From: JAUVPY01 sp034412795
Lineage (GTDB): Bacteria > Chloroflexota > Anaerolineae > 4572-78 > NAK82
Direction: 5' to 3'
DNA length: 64,000 bases
NCBI GenBank assembly: GCA_034412795.1
Contig: DAOUMD010000212.1
Coordinates: 25,856 to 89,855 of the forward strand
The notes under the pieces were generated by a model, which saw nothing but the letters and a program-made list of their open reading frames with translations, did not search any database and was not told where the DNA came from. Positions 48,616-57,650 of this stretch are shown here, one piece after another (position 1 is the stretch's first letter; each line of letters opens with the position of its first letter). Made by a program: the position numbers and the translations under genes.

Positions 48616-50331
48616 ATGTCGAGCCTCTCTCAACCCAGTTCTTTCCCTGTCCAGCTACCAACACGTGCGCGCGTGGTGGTCGCCGCGCAACCCGAGCGCC
48701 ACGCACACCCGCTGCGGCAACTGCGGCGTTATTTGCCTGGTCGTCAGATAGAGGTGGTCGAGGGGCGGGAACTGACCACGTCACTGCCCACGCTGGGGGC
48801 GGAGCGCATCGATTTATTGGTGCTGCTGACCGACTCGGCAACTGGCGTCCCCGCTGAGTTAGCGGCCCCTGAGGAAGTGGATGGACTGGTGGAGGATGCC
48901 TTTCTCCTGCGCACGGGTACTCTGGGTGGGCATCCGGTGCTGCTGGGGGCCGGTGGTGGACTGGCCGGCCTGATCCATGCGGTGAACGAGCTAGGCACGT
49001 ATCGCCTGGTGCAACGCGACGATGTCCTGGAACTGCCGGCCCTGGACCTGCGCCAGTCGCCGGCGCTGCCGTATCGCCTGCTCTGGACCTGGGATCACAG
49101 CACCAACTGGTACCTGGAACAGGTGGGCATCCAGGAGATCGGTGCCCTCAACTACTATTCCAAGCCGGAAGAGGGCTTCCTGGAAGACTACCGCCGCCTG
49201 GTGGATTTTATGAGCTTGCACCGGATCGGCGGGGTCACGATTTATGGCTTCTTACGTGACAACCACGGTGGGGTCGAGGCAGCCCAGGAATTGTGCCGCT
49301 ACGCTGCCGAACGTGGCGTACGTATATTGCCGGGCGTGGGCATTAATGCCTACGGTGGCATCTATTGGGAAGGGGAGCACCGCTACAATCTGACCAACTG
49401 GCTGCGGGCGCACCCCGAGCTGCGGGCTGTCTTTGATAAGCCGGTCGCATTTCACATTCCAGACCTCCCCAAGCTGTGGTTCCCTGAAACGCATTACACC
49501 GACGCCGCGTGCCCCTCCAAGCCGGAGAACGCTCGCTACCACGAAGAGGCCATCCACTGGCTGGCCGAGTCCTTTGAGATCGGGGGCATCAATTTTGAGA
49601 CGGGTGACTATGGAGTCTGCAACTGCGCGGATTGCTCGGCCCGGCGGGGGGCGGATGAAACCTGGTCTCACAAGGACATGGCCTTACTCTATCCACGCTT
49701 GTTTGAGGCGGCACGCCGGGGGCGTTCGGGGCTGTGGCTGGTGAGCGAGGCGTATTGGGACAACATTCTCGACCTGGAAGCACTGGCGCCACTGGCCGAT
49801 CTGCCCGAGGACGCCATCTACCAGTTTTGTATCAATCGTTCCTACTGGCCCCAGGTCAAGGAGAACCTGACGCACGAGCGCGTGGCACGCCTGCCACGTC
49901 CCAAGAACGTGATGCGCACCCACATGGGCACCCAATGGAATCACGAACGCTATGAACTGGTCGCCCGACGCTTTGCCGAGATGATGCAGCTTATGCATAC
50001 CACGGGTATGCAGGGCGGGACGATCTTCGCCGAAGTGAGTGCCTTTAGCACCGTCAACGAGATCAATTACCTGGCCTTTGCTCGTTTTGGTTACCAGGCC
50101 GACCTTACCTGGAAGTGGTTCGTGGCCGACGATTTGGGCCCGCTCCTGGGTGGTTCTGAGGCGGCCGAACGTTACCTGGCGTTGCTGGTCGTCCCCAGCC
50201 AGGCGGGGGCGCTAGCGCAGGCTGCGGAAGAAGCCCGCGAGATCGCCCGCGCTCAAGTGGGCGAAGCGCAGCGTCGCTGGGTTTGGCTACAGAACCGGCT
50301 TCACCAGAAACTGGCCATGCTGCCCGGGTGA
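48616..50331 (+). CDS. Glycoside hydrolase family 20-like / alpha-glucuronidase-like protein
   Basis: A 571-residue protein. The N-terminal roughly 140 residues resemble the non-catalytic domain found before hexosaminidase-type barrels (LGGHPVLLGAGGGLAGLIHA, VNELGTYRL). The larger part looks like a TIM barrel (LLWTWDHSTNWYLEQVG, MSLHRIGGVTIYGFLRDNHG, RGVRILPGVGINAYGGIYWE, GGINFETGDYGVCNCADC, LWLVSEAYWD). Glu in NFETGD and SEAYWD are candidates for catalytic acids. No signal peptide is apparent. The substrate is unknown. It follows the CBM9-like gene with a strong GGAGGA site and precedes an MBL hydrolase. Confidence 0.65.
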   Translation: MSSLSQPSSFPVQLPTRARVVVAAQPERHAHPLRQLRRYLPGRQIEVVEGRELTTSLPTLGAERIDLLVLLTDSATGVPAELAAPEEVDGLVEDAFLLRTGTLGGHPVLLGAGGGLAGLIHAVNELGTYRLVQRDDVLELPALDLRQSPALPYRLLWTWDHSTNWYLEQVGIQEIGALNYYSKPEEGFLEDYRRLVDFMSLHRIGGVTIYGFLRDNHGGVEAAQELCRYAAERGVRILPGVGINAYGGIYWEGEHRYNLTNWLRAHPELRAVFDKPVAFHIPDLPKLWFPETHYTDAACPSKPENARYHEEAIHWLAESFEIGGINFETGDYGVCNCADCSARRGADETWSHKDMALLYPRLFEAARRGRSGLWLVSEAYWDNILDLEALAPLADLPEDAIYQFCINRSYWPQVKENLTHERVARLPRPKNVMRTHMGTQWNHERYELVARRFAEMMQLMHTTGMQGGTIFAEVSAFSTVNEINYLAFARFGYQADLTWKWFVADDLGPLLGGSEAAERYLALLVVPSQAGALAQAAEEAREIARAQVGEAQRRWVWLQNRLHQKLAMLPG

Positions 50332-50377
50332 AGACCTTTAGGATTTGAAGAATCTTCTGCGTCAATGGAGGTACCAA

Positions 50378-51118
50378 ATGCAGATCGATCCTCAAGTTTA
50401 TATCATCGGCAGTGGGCGGCTTGGCTTTGATATGACCGATCCCTTTGATTGCCACGTCTACCTGTTTGACGCTGGCGGTACCTATGTCGTCTTCGATGCT
50501 GGAACTGGCATGGGTATCGACCAGGTTCTTGGCGTTTGCCAACGGGACGGCCTCGACCCGGCTAAGATCGACCATCTTTTCTTGACCCACGCTCATAGCG
50601 ACCACGGCGGTGGCGCAGCCCACCTGCGCGAACGAACGGGCTGCAAGGTTTACGCCGGCGCCGACACCGCCAGAATCGTAACCGCAGGCGACGAAGAGGC
50701 GGTCAGCCTGCCGGCGGCCAAGGTCGGTCGCATGTATCCCCAGGATTACGTTTATCGTCCTTGCCCGGTGGAAGAGATTCTGGGAGCAGGCGATGTGGTA
50801 ACCATTGGCTCACTCAGGATTGAGGCCATCTCCACGTCCGGGCATAGCCACGATCATCACTGTTACATGGTAAAGACGCCGGACAAGCGTTACCTCATCG
50901 GGGGGGATGCCATTTTCTTTGGCGGCAAAATCATTCTACAAAACACGTATGACTGCAACGTGCCGGACATTATTCGTTCCCTTCAGCGGCTGGCCGACTA
51001 TCCATTCGACGCCCTGTTGCCGGGACACTTGATTTTTAGCCTCAACAACGGGCGACGGCACATCGAAGCCGCCTGCGAGATTATCGATGGGCTCGGTTGC
51101 CCACCGTCGATTATGTAG
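50378..51118 (+). CDS. MBL-fold metallo-hydrolase
   Basis: A 246-residue metallo-beta-lactamase fold protein with the full dinuclear metal set: THAHSDHGGGAAHL (HxHxDH near residue 70), the His of STSGHSHDHHCY, the Asp of IGGDAIFFGG and the final His of LLPGHLIF. The reaction is unknown; glyoxalase II-like thioester or phosphodiester hydrolysis is typical. The GGAGGT at 50367-50372 sets the start at ATG 50378 rather than 50345. It is the last gene of the plus-strand glycan-related group and ends 10 bp from the convergent corrinoid gene. Confidence 0.88.
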   Translation: MQIDPQVYIIGSGRLGFDMTDPFDCHVYLFDAGGTYVVFDAGTGMGIDQVLGVCQRDGLDPAKIDHLFLTHAHSDHGGGAAHLRERTGCKVYAGADTARIVTAGDEEAVSLPAAKVGRMYPQDYVYRPCPVEEILGAGDVVTIGSLRIEAISTSGHSHDHHCYMVKTPDKRYLIGGDAIFFGGKIILQNTYDCNVPDIIRSLQRLADYPFDALLPGHLIFSLNNGRRHIEAACEIIDGLGCPPSIM

Positions 51119-51128
51119 TTGGACTGTT

Positions 51129-51857
51129 TCATTCAGCTCTATTATTTGCCAACATCCGCTGGCACAAACGGACGCCATCCATAGCGTTCACGATCCAATA
51201 ATCGGCTCCCACGTATTGGCAAACTTGCTCATTGATGGAGACACCCCCAATAATAATGGGGATACTCATCAGGATATGATCTGGATTGCGGCGGAACAAG
51301 GTAATGGTATCACGCATCGCATCATAAGAACTGGTCAACAAACCCGAGAGCCCAACAATGTCGGGCTTAACTTCTGTAGCCTGAGTGACAAACGCATCGG
51401 GAGGGACATCGACCCCCAGATCGTATACGGTGAAGCCGTAACAACTGAGCAACATGCCCTGGATGTTTTTGCCGATGTCGTGAATGTCGCCTTGCACCGT
51501 GCCCAGTAAAATCCGGCCAGACTCGTTCCCCCGCATTTTTCCCTGGATCACCGGTCGGGCCAATTCCATCACTTCGCGGAATATCTCACCGGCCATAATC
51601 AGCCCGGAGAGGAAATATTGCCCCTGCTCGTAGCGCTCTCCTACCTGGCGCATGCCTTGCTGGCAATCCTCAACGATGGCAAGAGGGTCGTCGCCGTTGC
51701 TCAAACGCTGCTGCACAAGTGCCAACACTTTCTGCTCATTCAACTCCGCCACCTGATGAATCAAAGCGGTCTGTATCTCCTGGCGATTGGCTATGCTGTC
51801 GTCGTCCGGCAATGTCATCCGTTCGTCATAATCGCTGGCTTGAATCTGATTACTCAT
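51129..51857 (-). CDS. Corrinoid (cobalamin-binding) methyl-transfer protein 1
   Basis: A 242-residue B12-binding protein. An N-terminal helical cap domain (residues 25-110) is followed by a Rossmann cobalamin domain with the base-off motif GDIHDIGKN (His126 as lower cobalt ligand), VDVPPDAF, LSGLLTSSYDAM and IIIGGVSINEQ. It resembles MtbC/MttC-type proteins that shuttle a methyl group between two methyltransferases. The start at ATG 51857 overlaps the end of the gntR gene by 8 bp, so the regulator and corrinoid protein are translationally coupled. A second corrinoid protein lies at 55555. Confidence 0.88.
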   Translation of the reverse strand: MSNQIQASDYDERMTLPDDDSIANRQEIQTALIHQVAELNEQKVLALVQQRLSNGDDPLAIVEDCQQGMRQVGERYEQGQYFLSGLIMAGEIFREVMELARPVIQGKMRGNESGRILLGTVQGDIHDIGKNIQGMLLSCYGFTVYDLGVDVPPDAFVTQATEVKPDIVGLSGLLTSSYDAMRDTITLFRRNPDHILMSIPIIIGGVSINEQVCQYVGADYWIVNAMDGVRLCQRMLANNRAE

Positions 51858-52617
51858 CGCTAATCCCCACTTTGGCAGTAAAATGTAGAAAGTCACTGCG
51901 GCAGATAAACCAGCCCCAACTGACCGGTTGGTCATCGAAATCATAAAAAAGATGCTCCAGGTAAAAAGCAGCCGCCGGTGGCGTGTGTAAGAGGTTAGCT
52001 TCATCCTCGTTTAACAAGCAGGCTTCGATACTCAACTCGCCTCGTTTGAGCATCGCACTGCCAGTGCCATCAAACAGACCTTGCAGCGCCGTTACCTCCA
52101 TTTCGGCTTCAACAATCGGGCGGGTTGGATCATAAATGAGATATTCGCGGTGATAAAAAGCGGGTTCACCGTTGACGGTCAGAAGACGGCGAATGTAAAT
52201 AGTATTCTTGCCAACCTTCAAGTTGAGTTTGCGCGCGGTGCGTTCATCGGCTGAGACAATACGGACGTCGAGCAACTTGACCGACATGGCGGGGGCGTTA
52301 AACAGGTCTTGCAGTTCCTGCAAATCAAAAGCCGCCCGGCCCAGTTCCAGACTATTGACAAAAGTGCCACGTCCCTGGGCCGTGCTGACCACCCCTTCTT
52401 CGGCCAACAAATTGATGGTCCGGCGTACCGTCATCGGGCTGACTTGATAACTCCGGCATAGCATGGCCTCGGAGGGCAGTTGGTCACCAGGCTGGAACAC
52501 GCCTGCGGACACCTGTCGCCGCAGGATATTGGCTAACTGGGCATAGGCGGGTTCGTACGAATTCCGATCAATGACTTCGACAGGTGGGTCGTTTTGATTT
52601 ATCTTGCTTGTTTTCAT
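51850..52617 (-). CDS. GntR family regulator with UTRA ligand domain
   Basis: A 255-residue HutC-type GntR regulator. The winged helix-turn-helix lies at about residues 20-88 (AQLANILRRQVSAGVFQPGD, LPSEAMLCRSYQVSPMTVRR, GRGTFV). A UTRA effector domain follows (about 105-250; IYIRRLLTVNGEPAFYHREY, AAAFYLEHLFYD). The ligand is probably a small molecule linked to the corrinoid pathway next door. The frame is open to 52728, but homology and composition begin at ATG 52617. It is divergent from the DUF1638-RACo operon, whose promoter carries a palindrome it could bind. Confidence 0.88.
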   Translation of the reverse strand: MKTSKINQNDPPVEVIDRNSYEPAYAQLANILRRQVSAGVFQPGDQLPSEAMLCRSYQVSPMTVRRTINLLAEEGVVSTAQGRGTFVNSLELGRAAFDLQELQDLFNAPAMSVKLLDVRIVSADERTARKLNLKVGKNTIYIRRLLTVNGEPAFYHREYLIYDPTRPIVEAEMEVTALQGLFDGTGSAMLKRGELSIEACLLNEDEANLLHTPPAAAFYLEHLFYDFDDQPVSWGWFICRSDFLHFTAKVGISDE

Positions 52618-52729
52618 GTGATATTCTCGCCGACGCAGATTGAATGAGGTCGATCCAGCCCTTATCCAGAAAGTATGTATCGTAAGGCAGCCAATTATCA
52701 CCCATAATCGATAAAAAGTCAATCTCATA

Positions 52730-52763
52730 TTGACAACTTCCCTATATAACTATATAATATAGG
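52730..52763 (+). promoter_or_regulatory. Consensus promoter with overlapping palindromic operator for the corrinoid operon
   Basis: TTGACA (52730-52735), a 17-bp spacer and TATAAT (52753-52758) are a perfect sigma-70-type promoter. The palindrome CCTATAT (52741-52747) / ATATAGG (52757-52763) overlaps the spacer and -10 box, where a repressor would block polymerase. The divergent GntR regulator is the obvious candidate. Confidence 0.8.
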
Positions 52764-52846
52764 TGCTAGTGTCCTGTGAATGACTCTCCTGTTCCCATGG
52801 GTTATTCAAGCCCAGCCTCCTACTGTTGCCATTGAGGTAACTAGAA

Positions 52847-53566
52847 GTGACTTTAGCACGCACCAAAGTCGTTGCCTGTGCCACTGTCATCGAAGAGATG
52901 CTCCCCTTGCTTCCGGAAGGCATGACCTACGAGGTTCTGGATTTCGGCCTTCATCTAACCCCCGAAAAACTGCGAAACAAATTACAGGAAACAGTGGATG
53001 CAACCAGTGCCGAAGCAGACACAATCATTCTGGGCTACGGTCTATGCTCTATGGCCGTTGTTGGCCTGAAAGCCACCGGGTCTACCCTGGTGGTTCCTCG
53101 CGTAGACGATTGCATTGCCATCTTTCTTGGCTCTCACGCGGCCTACAAAAAGCAAGCCAGCCAAGAACCAGGAACTTACTATCTCACCAAGGGCTGGATT
53201 GAGGTGAACGACACCCCTTTTGCAGAATACGAGCGGCTGGTTGAACACTACGGGCCAGAGCGGGCTGAGCGTATGATCAAACTCATGCTCAAGAATTACA
53301 CCCGCCTGGCCTTTATCGACACCGGTCACTACGAACAGGAACGTTACCGGGAGTACACCCGCCATATGGCTGAGCAGTTTAGACTCCGCTATGAGGAGAT
53401 TCCCGGTTCTACAGCCCTGATCAAAAAAATGATCTATGGTCCTTGGGACGGTGACTTTGTGATCGCCCGTCCTGGTAATACAATCAGTTATGCTGCTTTC
53501 AAAACAACTGCCTCCACGTTGTGTAATCTGCCAGGTTTGTCATTTACACCCCTGGAGACCGGCTAA
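52847..53566 (+). CDS. DUF1638 domain protein
   Basis: A 239-residue protein of the DUF1638 family: VVACATVIEEMLPLLPEGM, TIILGYGLCSMAVVGLKA, LVVPRVDDCIAIFLGSHAAY, GTYYLTKGWIE and FIDTGHYEQ. The function is unknown, but the family often lies beside corrinoid methyltransferase genes. The start is GTG at 52847 with GAGG 12 bp upstream. The stop TAA overlaps the ATG of the next gene by one base (TAATG), so it is coupled to the corrinoid activator. It is the first gene after the promoter at 52730. Confidence 0.85.
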   Translation: MTLARTKVVACATVIEEMLPLLPEGMTYEVLDFGLHLTPEKLRNKLQETVDATSAEADTIILGYGLCSMAVVGLKATGSTLVVPRVDDCIAIFLGSHAAYKKQASQEPGTYYLTKGWIEVNDTPFAEYERLVEHYGPERAERMIKLMLKNYTRLAFIDTGHYEQERYREYTRHMAEQFRLRYEEIPGSTALIKKMIYGPWDGDFVIARPGNTISYAAFKTTASTLCNLPGLSFTPLETG

Positions 53567-55422
53567 TGCCTGATTCGCCCTCCACTTCCCCAACCTATCA
53601 GGTCGATTTTGAACCGATTGGCAAACGAGTCGAGGTTGCACCAAACACCACCTTGCTCGAAGCAGCCCAACAGGCCGGGCTGGCACTCTCATCGGCGTGC
53701 GGGGGAATGGGGAGTTGTGGCCAATGCCGGCTTTTGATCCTGGCAGGCAGCGTGTCACCCCCCACGGTTGACGAGAAATATATCCTGACCGAACTAGAGT
53801 TGCAGCGCGGACAACGGCTGGCATGTAACACCCACATCTACGACAACATCAAAGTCCACATCCCCAGGTCTTCACTCATTACCGCGCAAAGACTACAATT
53901 AGAGGGCAACTTGGGTGAACTGGCACTTGATCCGCTGATCCACGCCTACGACCTCCAAGTGCCGCCACCCACCCTACACGATCCACGATCTGATTTAGAA
54001 CGCGTGGCGGCTGCCATCCCCCCCATCCCGAACCAGACAATTGGCGCTGAGCCAGCCGTCGTCCGCCAAATAACCCCCGCCGCTCGAACGTACGACTGGC
54101 GTTTGACCGTCTTTCTTCGGGATGCCGAAATCATTGGTGTGGTTCCCTCAGGCTCGCCGCCAGTGGGCATGGCCGTTGACCTGGGCACGACCAAAATCGC
54201 GGCCAGTCTGGTTGACTTAACCAACGGTAATGAATTGGCCGTGGCCGGGGCGTTAAATCCGCAGATCGGCTACGGAGAGGATGTCGTCAGTCGACTGACG
54301 CATGCGCGGCGCCACCCAGATGGAGGCCATGCCCTGGCTGCAATGGTTCGGGAGACACTGGACGACTTGCTTCGCGAATTAACCGAACAGGCAGGCGTCA
54401 GCCGCACCCAGGTGGCAGATATCTGCCTGGTGGGTAACACGGCTATGACCCATCTCTTCATCGAACTACCGGTTCACCAACTGGCCGTGTCGCCCTACGT
54501 GGCCGCCACCACTGATGCCCTTGATATAAAAGCCCGCGATCTAGGTTTGACCGGTGCGCCTGGTGCCTATGTCCACGTACTGCCCTGTATCGGTGGATTC
54601 GTGGGAGCAGACCACGTGGCTATGATTCTGGCCAGCCATCTCGATCAAACGAACCACGTGGCTCTGGGTATCGACATTGGGACCAACACCGAAATCGGTC
54701 TGGCCAGACCGGATAGGGGCTTTTTGACTTCGGTGTCGTGCGCCTCCGGTCCGGCCTTTGAGGGCGCGCATATCAGCGACGGCATGCGGGCCGCTGCCGG
54801 GGCTATTGAGGCCGTCGAGCTAACCACAACAGGGCTTAAACTGAAAACCGTCGATAATGCGCCTGCCATCGGTTTGTGTGGCTCTGGCATCATTGACGGC
54901 GTGGCCGAGTTACGTCGCTGGAATTTGATCAACGAGCGAGGCCGTTTTGATCGTCACCATCATCGGGTGCGTGAAGGGCGTAATGGAGTCGAATTCCTGC
55001 TGGCGTCCGCCGATCAAAGGGACGGCCAGCGCGATGTGGTGATTACACAGAACGACATCAACGAAATTCAGTTGGCCAAGGGGGCCATTCGGGCCGGGTT
55101 GGAGGTGCTGCTGGATGCCACCGACACCGCGTCGGAGGAAGTGAAAGAGGTCGTCATTGCCGGGGCGTTCGGCTCGTTTCTCAAGGTGCAAAGCGCCCTC
55201 GACGTAGGACTGCTGCCCCACCTGCCGAATGCCCGCTACCGACAGGTCGGCAACGCAGCGGTGGCTGGCGCCCGGTGGGCCTTGTTGTCTCGTCAGGCGC
55301 GGAAACGCGCTCAACAAATTGCCAGCCAAACCAATTACCTGGAACTGACGACCTATCCCAAGTTCAGCCGGCGTTTCGCTTTGGGGATGCTGTTCCCCGG
55401 TGTTGACGGAGAGAAAACGTAA
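53566..55422 (+). CDS. ATP-dependent reductive activator of corrinoid proteins (RACo-like, 2Fe-2S plus ASKHA/DUF4445)
   Basis: A 618-residue protein. Residues 10-100 form a 2Fe-2S ferredoxin domain with Cys45, Cys51, Cys54 and Cys87 (SSACGGMGSCGQC, RLACNTH). A linker domain follows, then the ASKHA-fold ATPase domain from about residue 200 (GMAVDLGTTKIAASLVDLTN, GIDIGTNTEIGL, GLCGSGIIDGVAEL, VVIAGAFGSF). RACo proteins use ATP and a low-potential electron to return inactive Co(II) corrinoid to Co(I). Two candidate corrinoid partners are encoded nearby. Confidence 0.92.
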   Translation: MPDSPSTSPTYQVDFEPIGKRVEVAPNTTLLEAAQQAGLALSSACGGMGSCGQCRLLILAGSVSPPTVDEKYILTELELQRGQRLACNTHIYDNIKVHIPRSSLITAQRLQLEGNLGELALDPLIHAYDLQVPPPTLHDPRSDLERVAAAIPPIPNQTIGAEPAVVRQITPAARTYDWRLTVFLRDAEIIGVVPSGSPPVGMAVDLGTTKIAASLVDLTNGNELAVAGALNPQIGYGEDVVSRLTHARRHPDGGHALAAMVRETLDDLLRELTEQAGVSRTQVADICLVGNTAMTHLFIELPVHQLAVSPYVAATTDALDIKARDLGLTGAPGAYVHVLPCIGGFVGADHVAMILASHLDQTNHVALGIDIGTNTEIGLARPDRGFLTSVSCASGPAFEGAHISDGMRAAAGAIEAVELTTTGLKLKTVDNAPAIGLCGSGIIDGVAELRRWNLINERGRFDRHHHRVREGRNGVEFLLASADQRDGQRDVVITQNDINEIQLAKGAIRAGLEVLLDATDTASEEVKEVVIAGAFGSFLKVQSALDVGLLPHLPNARYRQVGNAAVAGARWALLSRQARKRAQQIASQTNYLELTTYPKFSRRFALGMLFPGVDGEKT

Positions 55423-55487
55423 TCCAAACCTTGCTCAAAGCGATGTGGGGGAAGAGCCTCAAATGGCATCTTTGAAAGGAGAACACT

Positions 55488-55586
55488 ATGGATCGATGTG
55501 CTCTATCGGTTAGGGGCAAGAAGCCACAAATCGAGATTTTGAGAGGAGGATACAATGTCAAAAGAACTTGTCAATGCCATCGCTAA
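55488..55586 (+). CDS. Possible 32-residue leader/overlapping small ORF
   Basis: An AAAGGAGAACACT site precedes ATG 55488, opening a 32-codon frame (DRCALSVRGKKPQIEILRGG onward) that runs through the ribosome site and start of the corrinoid gene at 55555 in a different frame and stops at TAA 55586. It resembles no family I know. It may be a leader affecting translation of the corrinoid protein, or chance. Confidence 0.25.
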   Translation: MDRCALSVRGKKPQIEILRGGYNVKRTCQCHR

Positions 55587-56187
55587 CATGAGGGAGGAAG
55601 AAGCCCATAAGCTAGTCAAAGAGATGGTAGATGGTGGGTCGGACCCCATGGCGATCCTGGATGCAGCCAGGAAGGCCATGGACATCGTCGGCCAGCGCTA
55701 CGAGGAGGGCACTTACTTCTTGCCCGAACTAATGCTGGCTGGTGAGATGCTGAGCCAGATCACGGACATGCTCAAGCCGGAGTTGGCCAAGTTGCCGGAG
55801 ATCGAGCGTCACGGCAAGGTGCTCATCGGCACCGTCGCAGGGGACATCCACGACATCGGCAAGAACATCGTGAGCTTTATGCTCGACGTCAACGGCTTCG
55901 ATGTCCTCGACCTGGGGGTGGATGTCTCCCCGCAAAAGTTCGTGGAGGCCATCCAGGACTTTCAGCCCCAAGTGGTCGGCCTGAGTGGGTTTCTGACCCT
56001 GGGCTTTGACGCCATGAAAGAGACCGTGGAGGCCATCAAGACAGCCGGCCTGCGGAACGGGGTCAAGATCATGATTGGTGGCGGTCAGGTCAGCGAGGAA
56101 ATAAGGAAATATGCTGACGCTGATGCCTATGGTAGAGATGCCATGGCCGGGGTATCCCTGGTCAGAAAATGGGTCGGCGCTAAGTAA
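55555..56187 (+). CDS. Corrinoid (cobalamin-binding) methyl-transfer protein 2
   Basis: A 210-residue MtbC/MttC-like corrinoid protein. The helical cap (REEEAHKLVKEMVDGGSDPM, GQRYEEGTYFLPELMLAGEM) precedes the cobalamin-binding domain with GDIHDIGKN (His99 as cobalt ligand), LGVDVSPQKFVE, VVGLSGFLTLGFDAM and IMIGGGQVSEE. The ATG follows GAGGAGGATACA. It is the probable methyl carrier for the URO-D-type methyltransferase encoded directly downstream. Confidence 0.93.
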   Translation: MSKELVNAIANMREEEAHKLVKEMVDGGSDPMAILDAARKAMDIVGQRYEEGTYFLPELMLAGEMLSQITDMLKPELAKLPEIERHGKVLIGTVAGDIHDIGKNIVSFMLDVNGFDVLDLGVDVSPQKFVEAIQDFQPQVVGLSGFLTLGFDAMKETVEAIKTAGLRNGVKIMIGGGQVSEEIRKYADADAYGRDAMAGVSLVRKWVGAK

Positions 56188-56221
56188 GAATCCTCAGCAG
56201 GGAATATTGGAGGTAACAAAA

Positions 56222-57564
56222 ATGGAACAACAGTTATCACCAGACGAAAAGCTGGAGGCGCTGTGGCAAGGGAAGCTCTCGCCAAAGGATCCTGAGGGGA
56301 ACCCCCTTCCGTTCCAATCCTCGGAAGCGGAAAAGGCGTACAAGGATCGAATACTCAGGTTCAAAGATGCCATCCAGATGAAAAAGCTGCCGGACAGAGT
56401 TCCGGTCACGATCTTTCCCAGCATGTTCCCATGGATCAACGCGGGGATGACCGTTCAAGAGGCCATGTATGACTACGGCAAATGTGCCGAAGTCTTTCAG
56501 AATTTCGTGCTCGAGTTTGAGCCGGATGTGCATTGGGGTGCATACGCACCCGGTCCAGGGAAGTTGTATGAGATTCTGGACTACAAGCTCTACTCCTGGC
56601 CAGGCCATGAGTCGCGCCGGAACACTCCTACCAATGCAACGAAGGCGAATACATGATGGCGAATGAATATGACGCCTTGATTCAGGACCCATCGGGTTTC
56701 TTCAACCATGTATACCTGCCACGCGTGTTCGGAGCATTGGGTGGATTTCAGATGCTGCCGTTTCTCCCCGGCATCCTCGAAATGTACGGCGTTGCCCTCA
56801 ACTTCATCCCCTTTGGGTTGCCTCCAGTACAGGAAACCTATCAGGCCCTTTTCGAGGCCGGTGCTGAGGCGCTGCAATGGGTAGGGGCCATGGGTGGTGC
56901 CGATGGTGCGTTAGCCACGTTCGGCTTCCCGAACATATTGGGTGGATTCACCAAGGCGCCGTTCGACGTCATCGGCGATACATTGCGTGGTACGAAGGGG
57001 ATCATGCTGGACATCTACCGGCAGCCCGATAAACTCATCCAGGCCATGGAAGCTTTTGTGCCACTTATGATCGGTATGGGCGTAGCCAGTGCGCAGCAAA
57101 CCGGCAATCCCTTAATATTCATCCCTCTACATAAAGGCGCAGATGGATTCCTCTCCGATGAACAGTTCAAGAAATTCTACTGGCCTACCCTTAAAGCGGT
57201 CATCCTGGGCTTGATTGAAGGAGGGTGCGTACCACTTCCTGCGGCTGAGGGGGGCTACAGCTCACGTCTCAACGTCGTCAAAGACCTACCAAAGGGCAAG
57301 ACCCTGTGGATGATCGACCTGACAGATATGGCCAAAGTCAAGGAAACCCTGGGCCAGAATGCCTGTCTCCTGGGCAACGTGCCTTCCGCCATGTTAAACC
57401 TGAGCACACCCCAGGAGGTGAGAGACTATGTCAAGGAGCTCATAGATGCGGCTGGCAAAGACGGTGGTCTCATCATATGCAATGGGTCGTTCTTTGACCA
57501 TGCCAAGCCAGAAAATGTCAAGGCGATGGTTGACGCTGCCAAGGAATACGGCGTATACAAATAG
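56222..57564 (+). pseudogene. URO-D family corrinoid-dependent methyltransferase, broken by a 1-base frameshift
   Basis: Two adjacent frames together make one URO-D superfamily protein (MtaA/CmuA-like). The N-terminal part (from ATG 56222, EQQLSPDEKLEALWQGKLSP to KLYEILDYKLYSWPGH) ends at TGA 56654 in frame 1. The C-terminal part continues in another frame from about 56610 (EHSYQCNEGEYMMANEYDAL, FGLPPVQETYQ, CVPLPAAEGGYSSRLN, GNVPSAMLNLSTPQEV). Adding one G after CAT at 56606-56608 gives WPGHGVAPEHSYQCNEGEYM and one 448-residue protein. All other parts look intact, so this is either an assembly error or a recent mutation. Such enzymes move methyl groups to or from corrinoid proteins. Confidence 0.9.
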
Positions 57565-57592
57565 ACACCGATAACCCGGAGGTAGGAACGAG

Positions 57593-57624
57593 ACCTGACA
57601 GGCTCCCGCGAGAGCCTGTCAGGT
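57593..57624. terminator. Perfect 13-bp hairpin before the alcohol dehydrogenase gene
   Basis: ACCTGACAGGCTC-CCGCGA-GAGCCTGTCAGGT: a perfect stem with a 6-nt loop, no T tract, between the URO-D gene and the alcohol dehydrogenase ribosome site. It may be an mRNA processing or attenuation structure, or a REP-like palindrome. Confidence 0.5.
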
Positions 57625-57650
57625 CCGCAGGCTTGGGTCAGGAGGGGAAA

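Noticed and set aside
52780..53202. 140-residue plus-strand frame starting at ATG 52780
   Set aside because: Overlaps the DUF1638 gene in another frame, lacks a ribosome site and shows no family resemblance.
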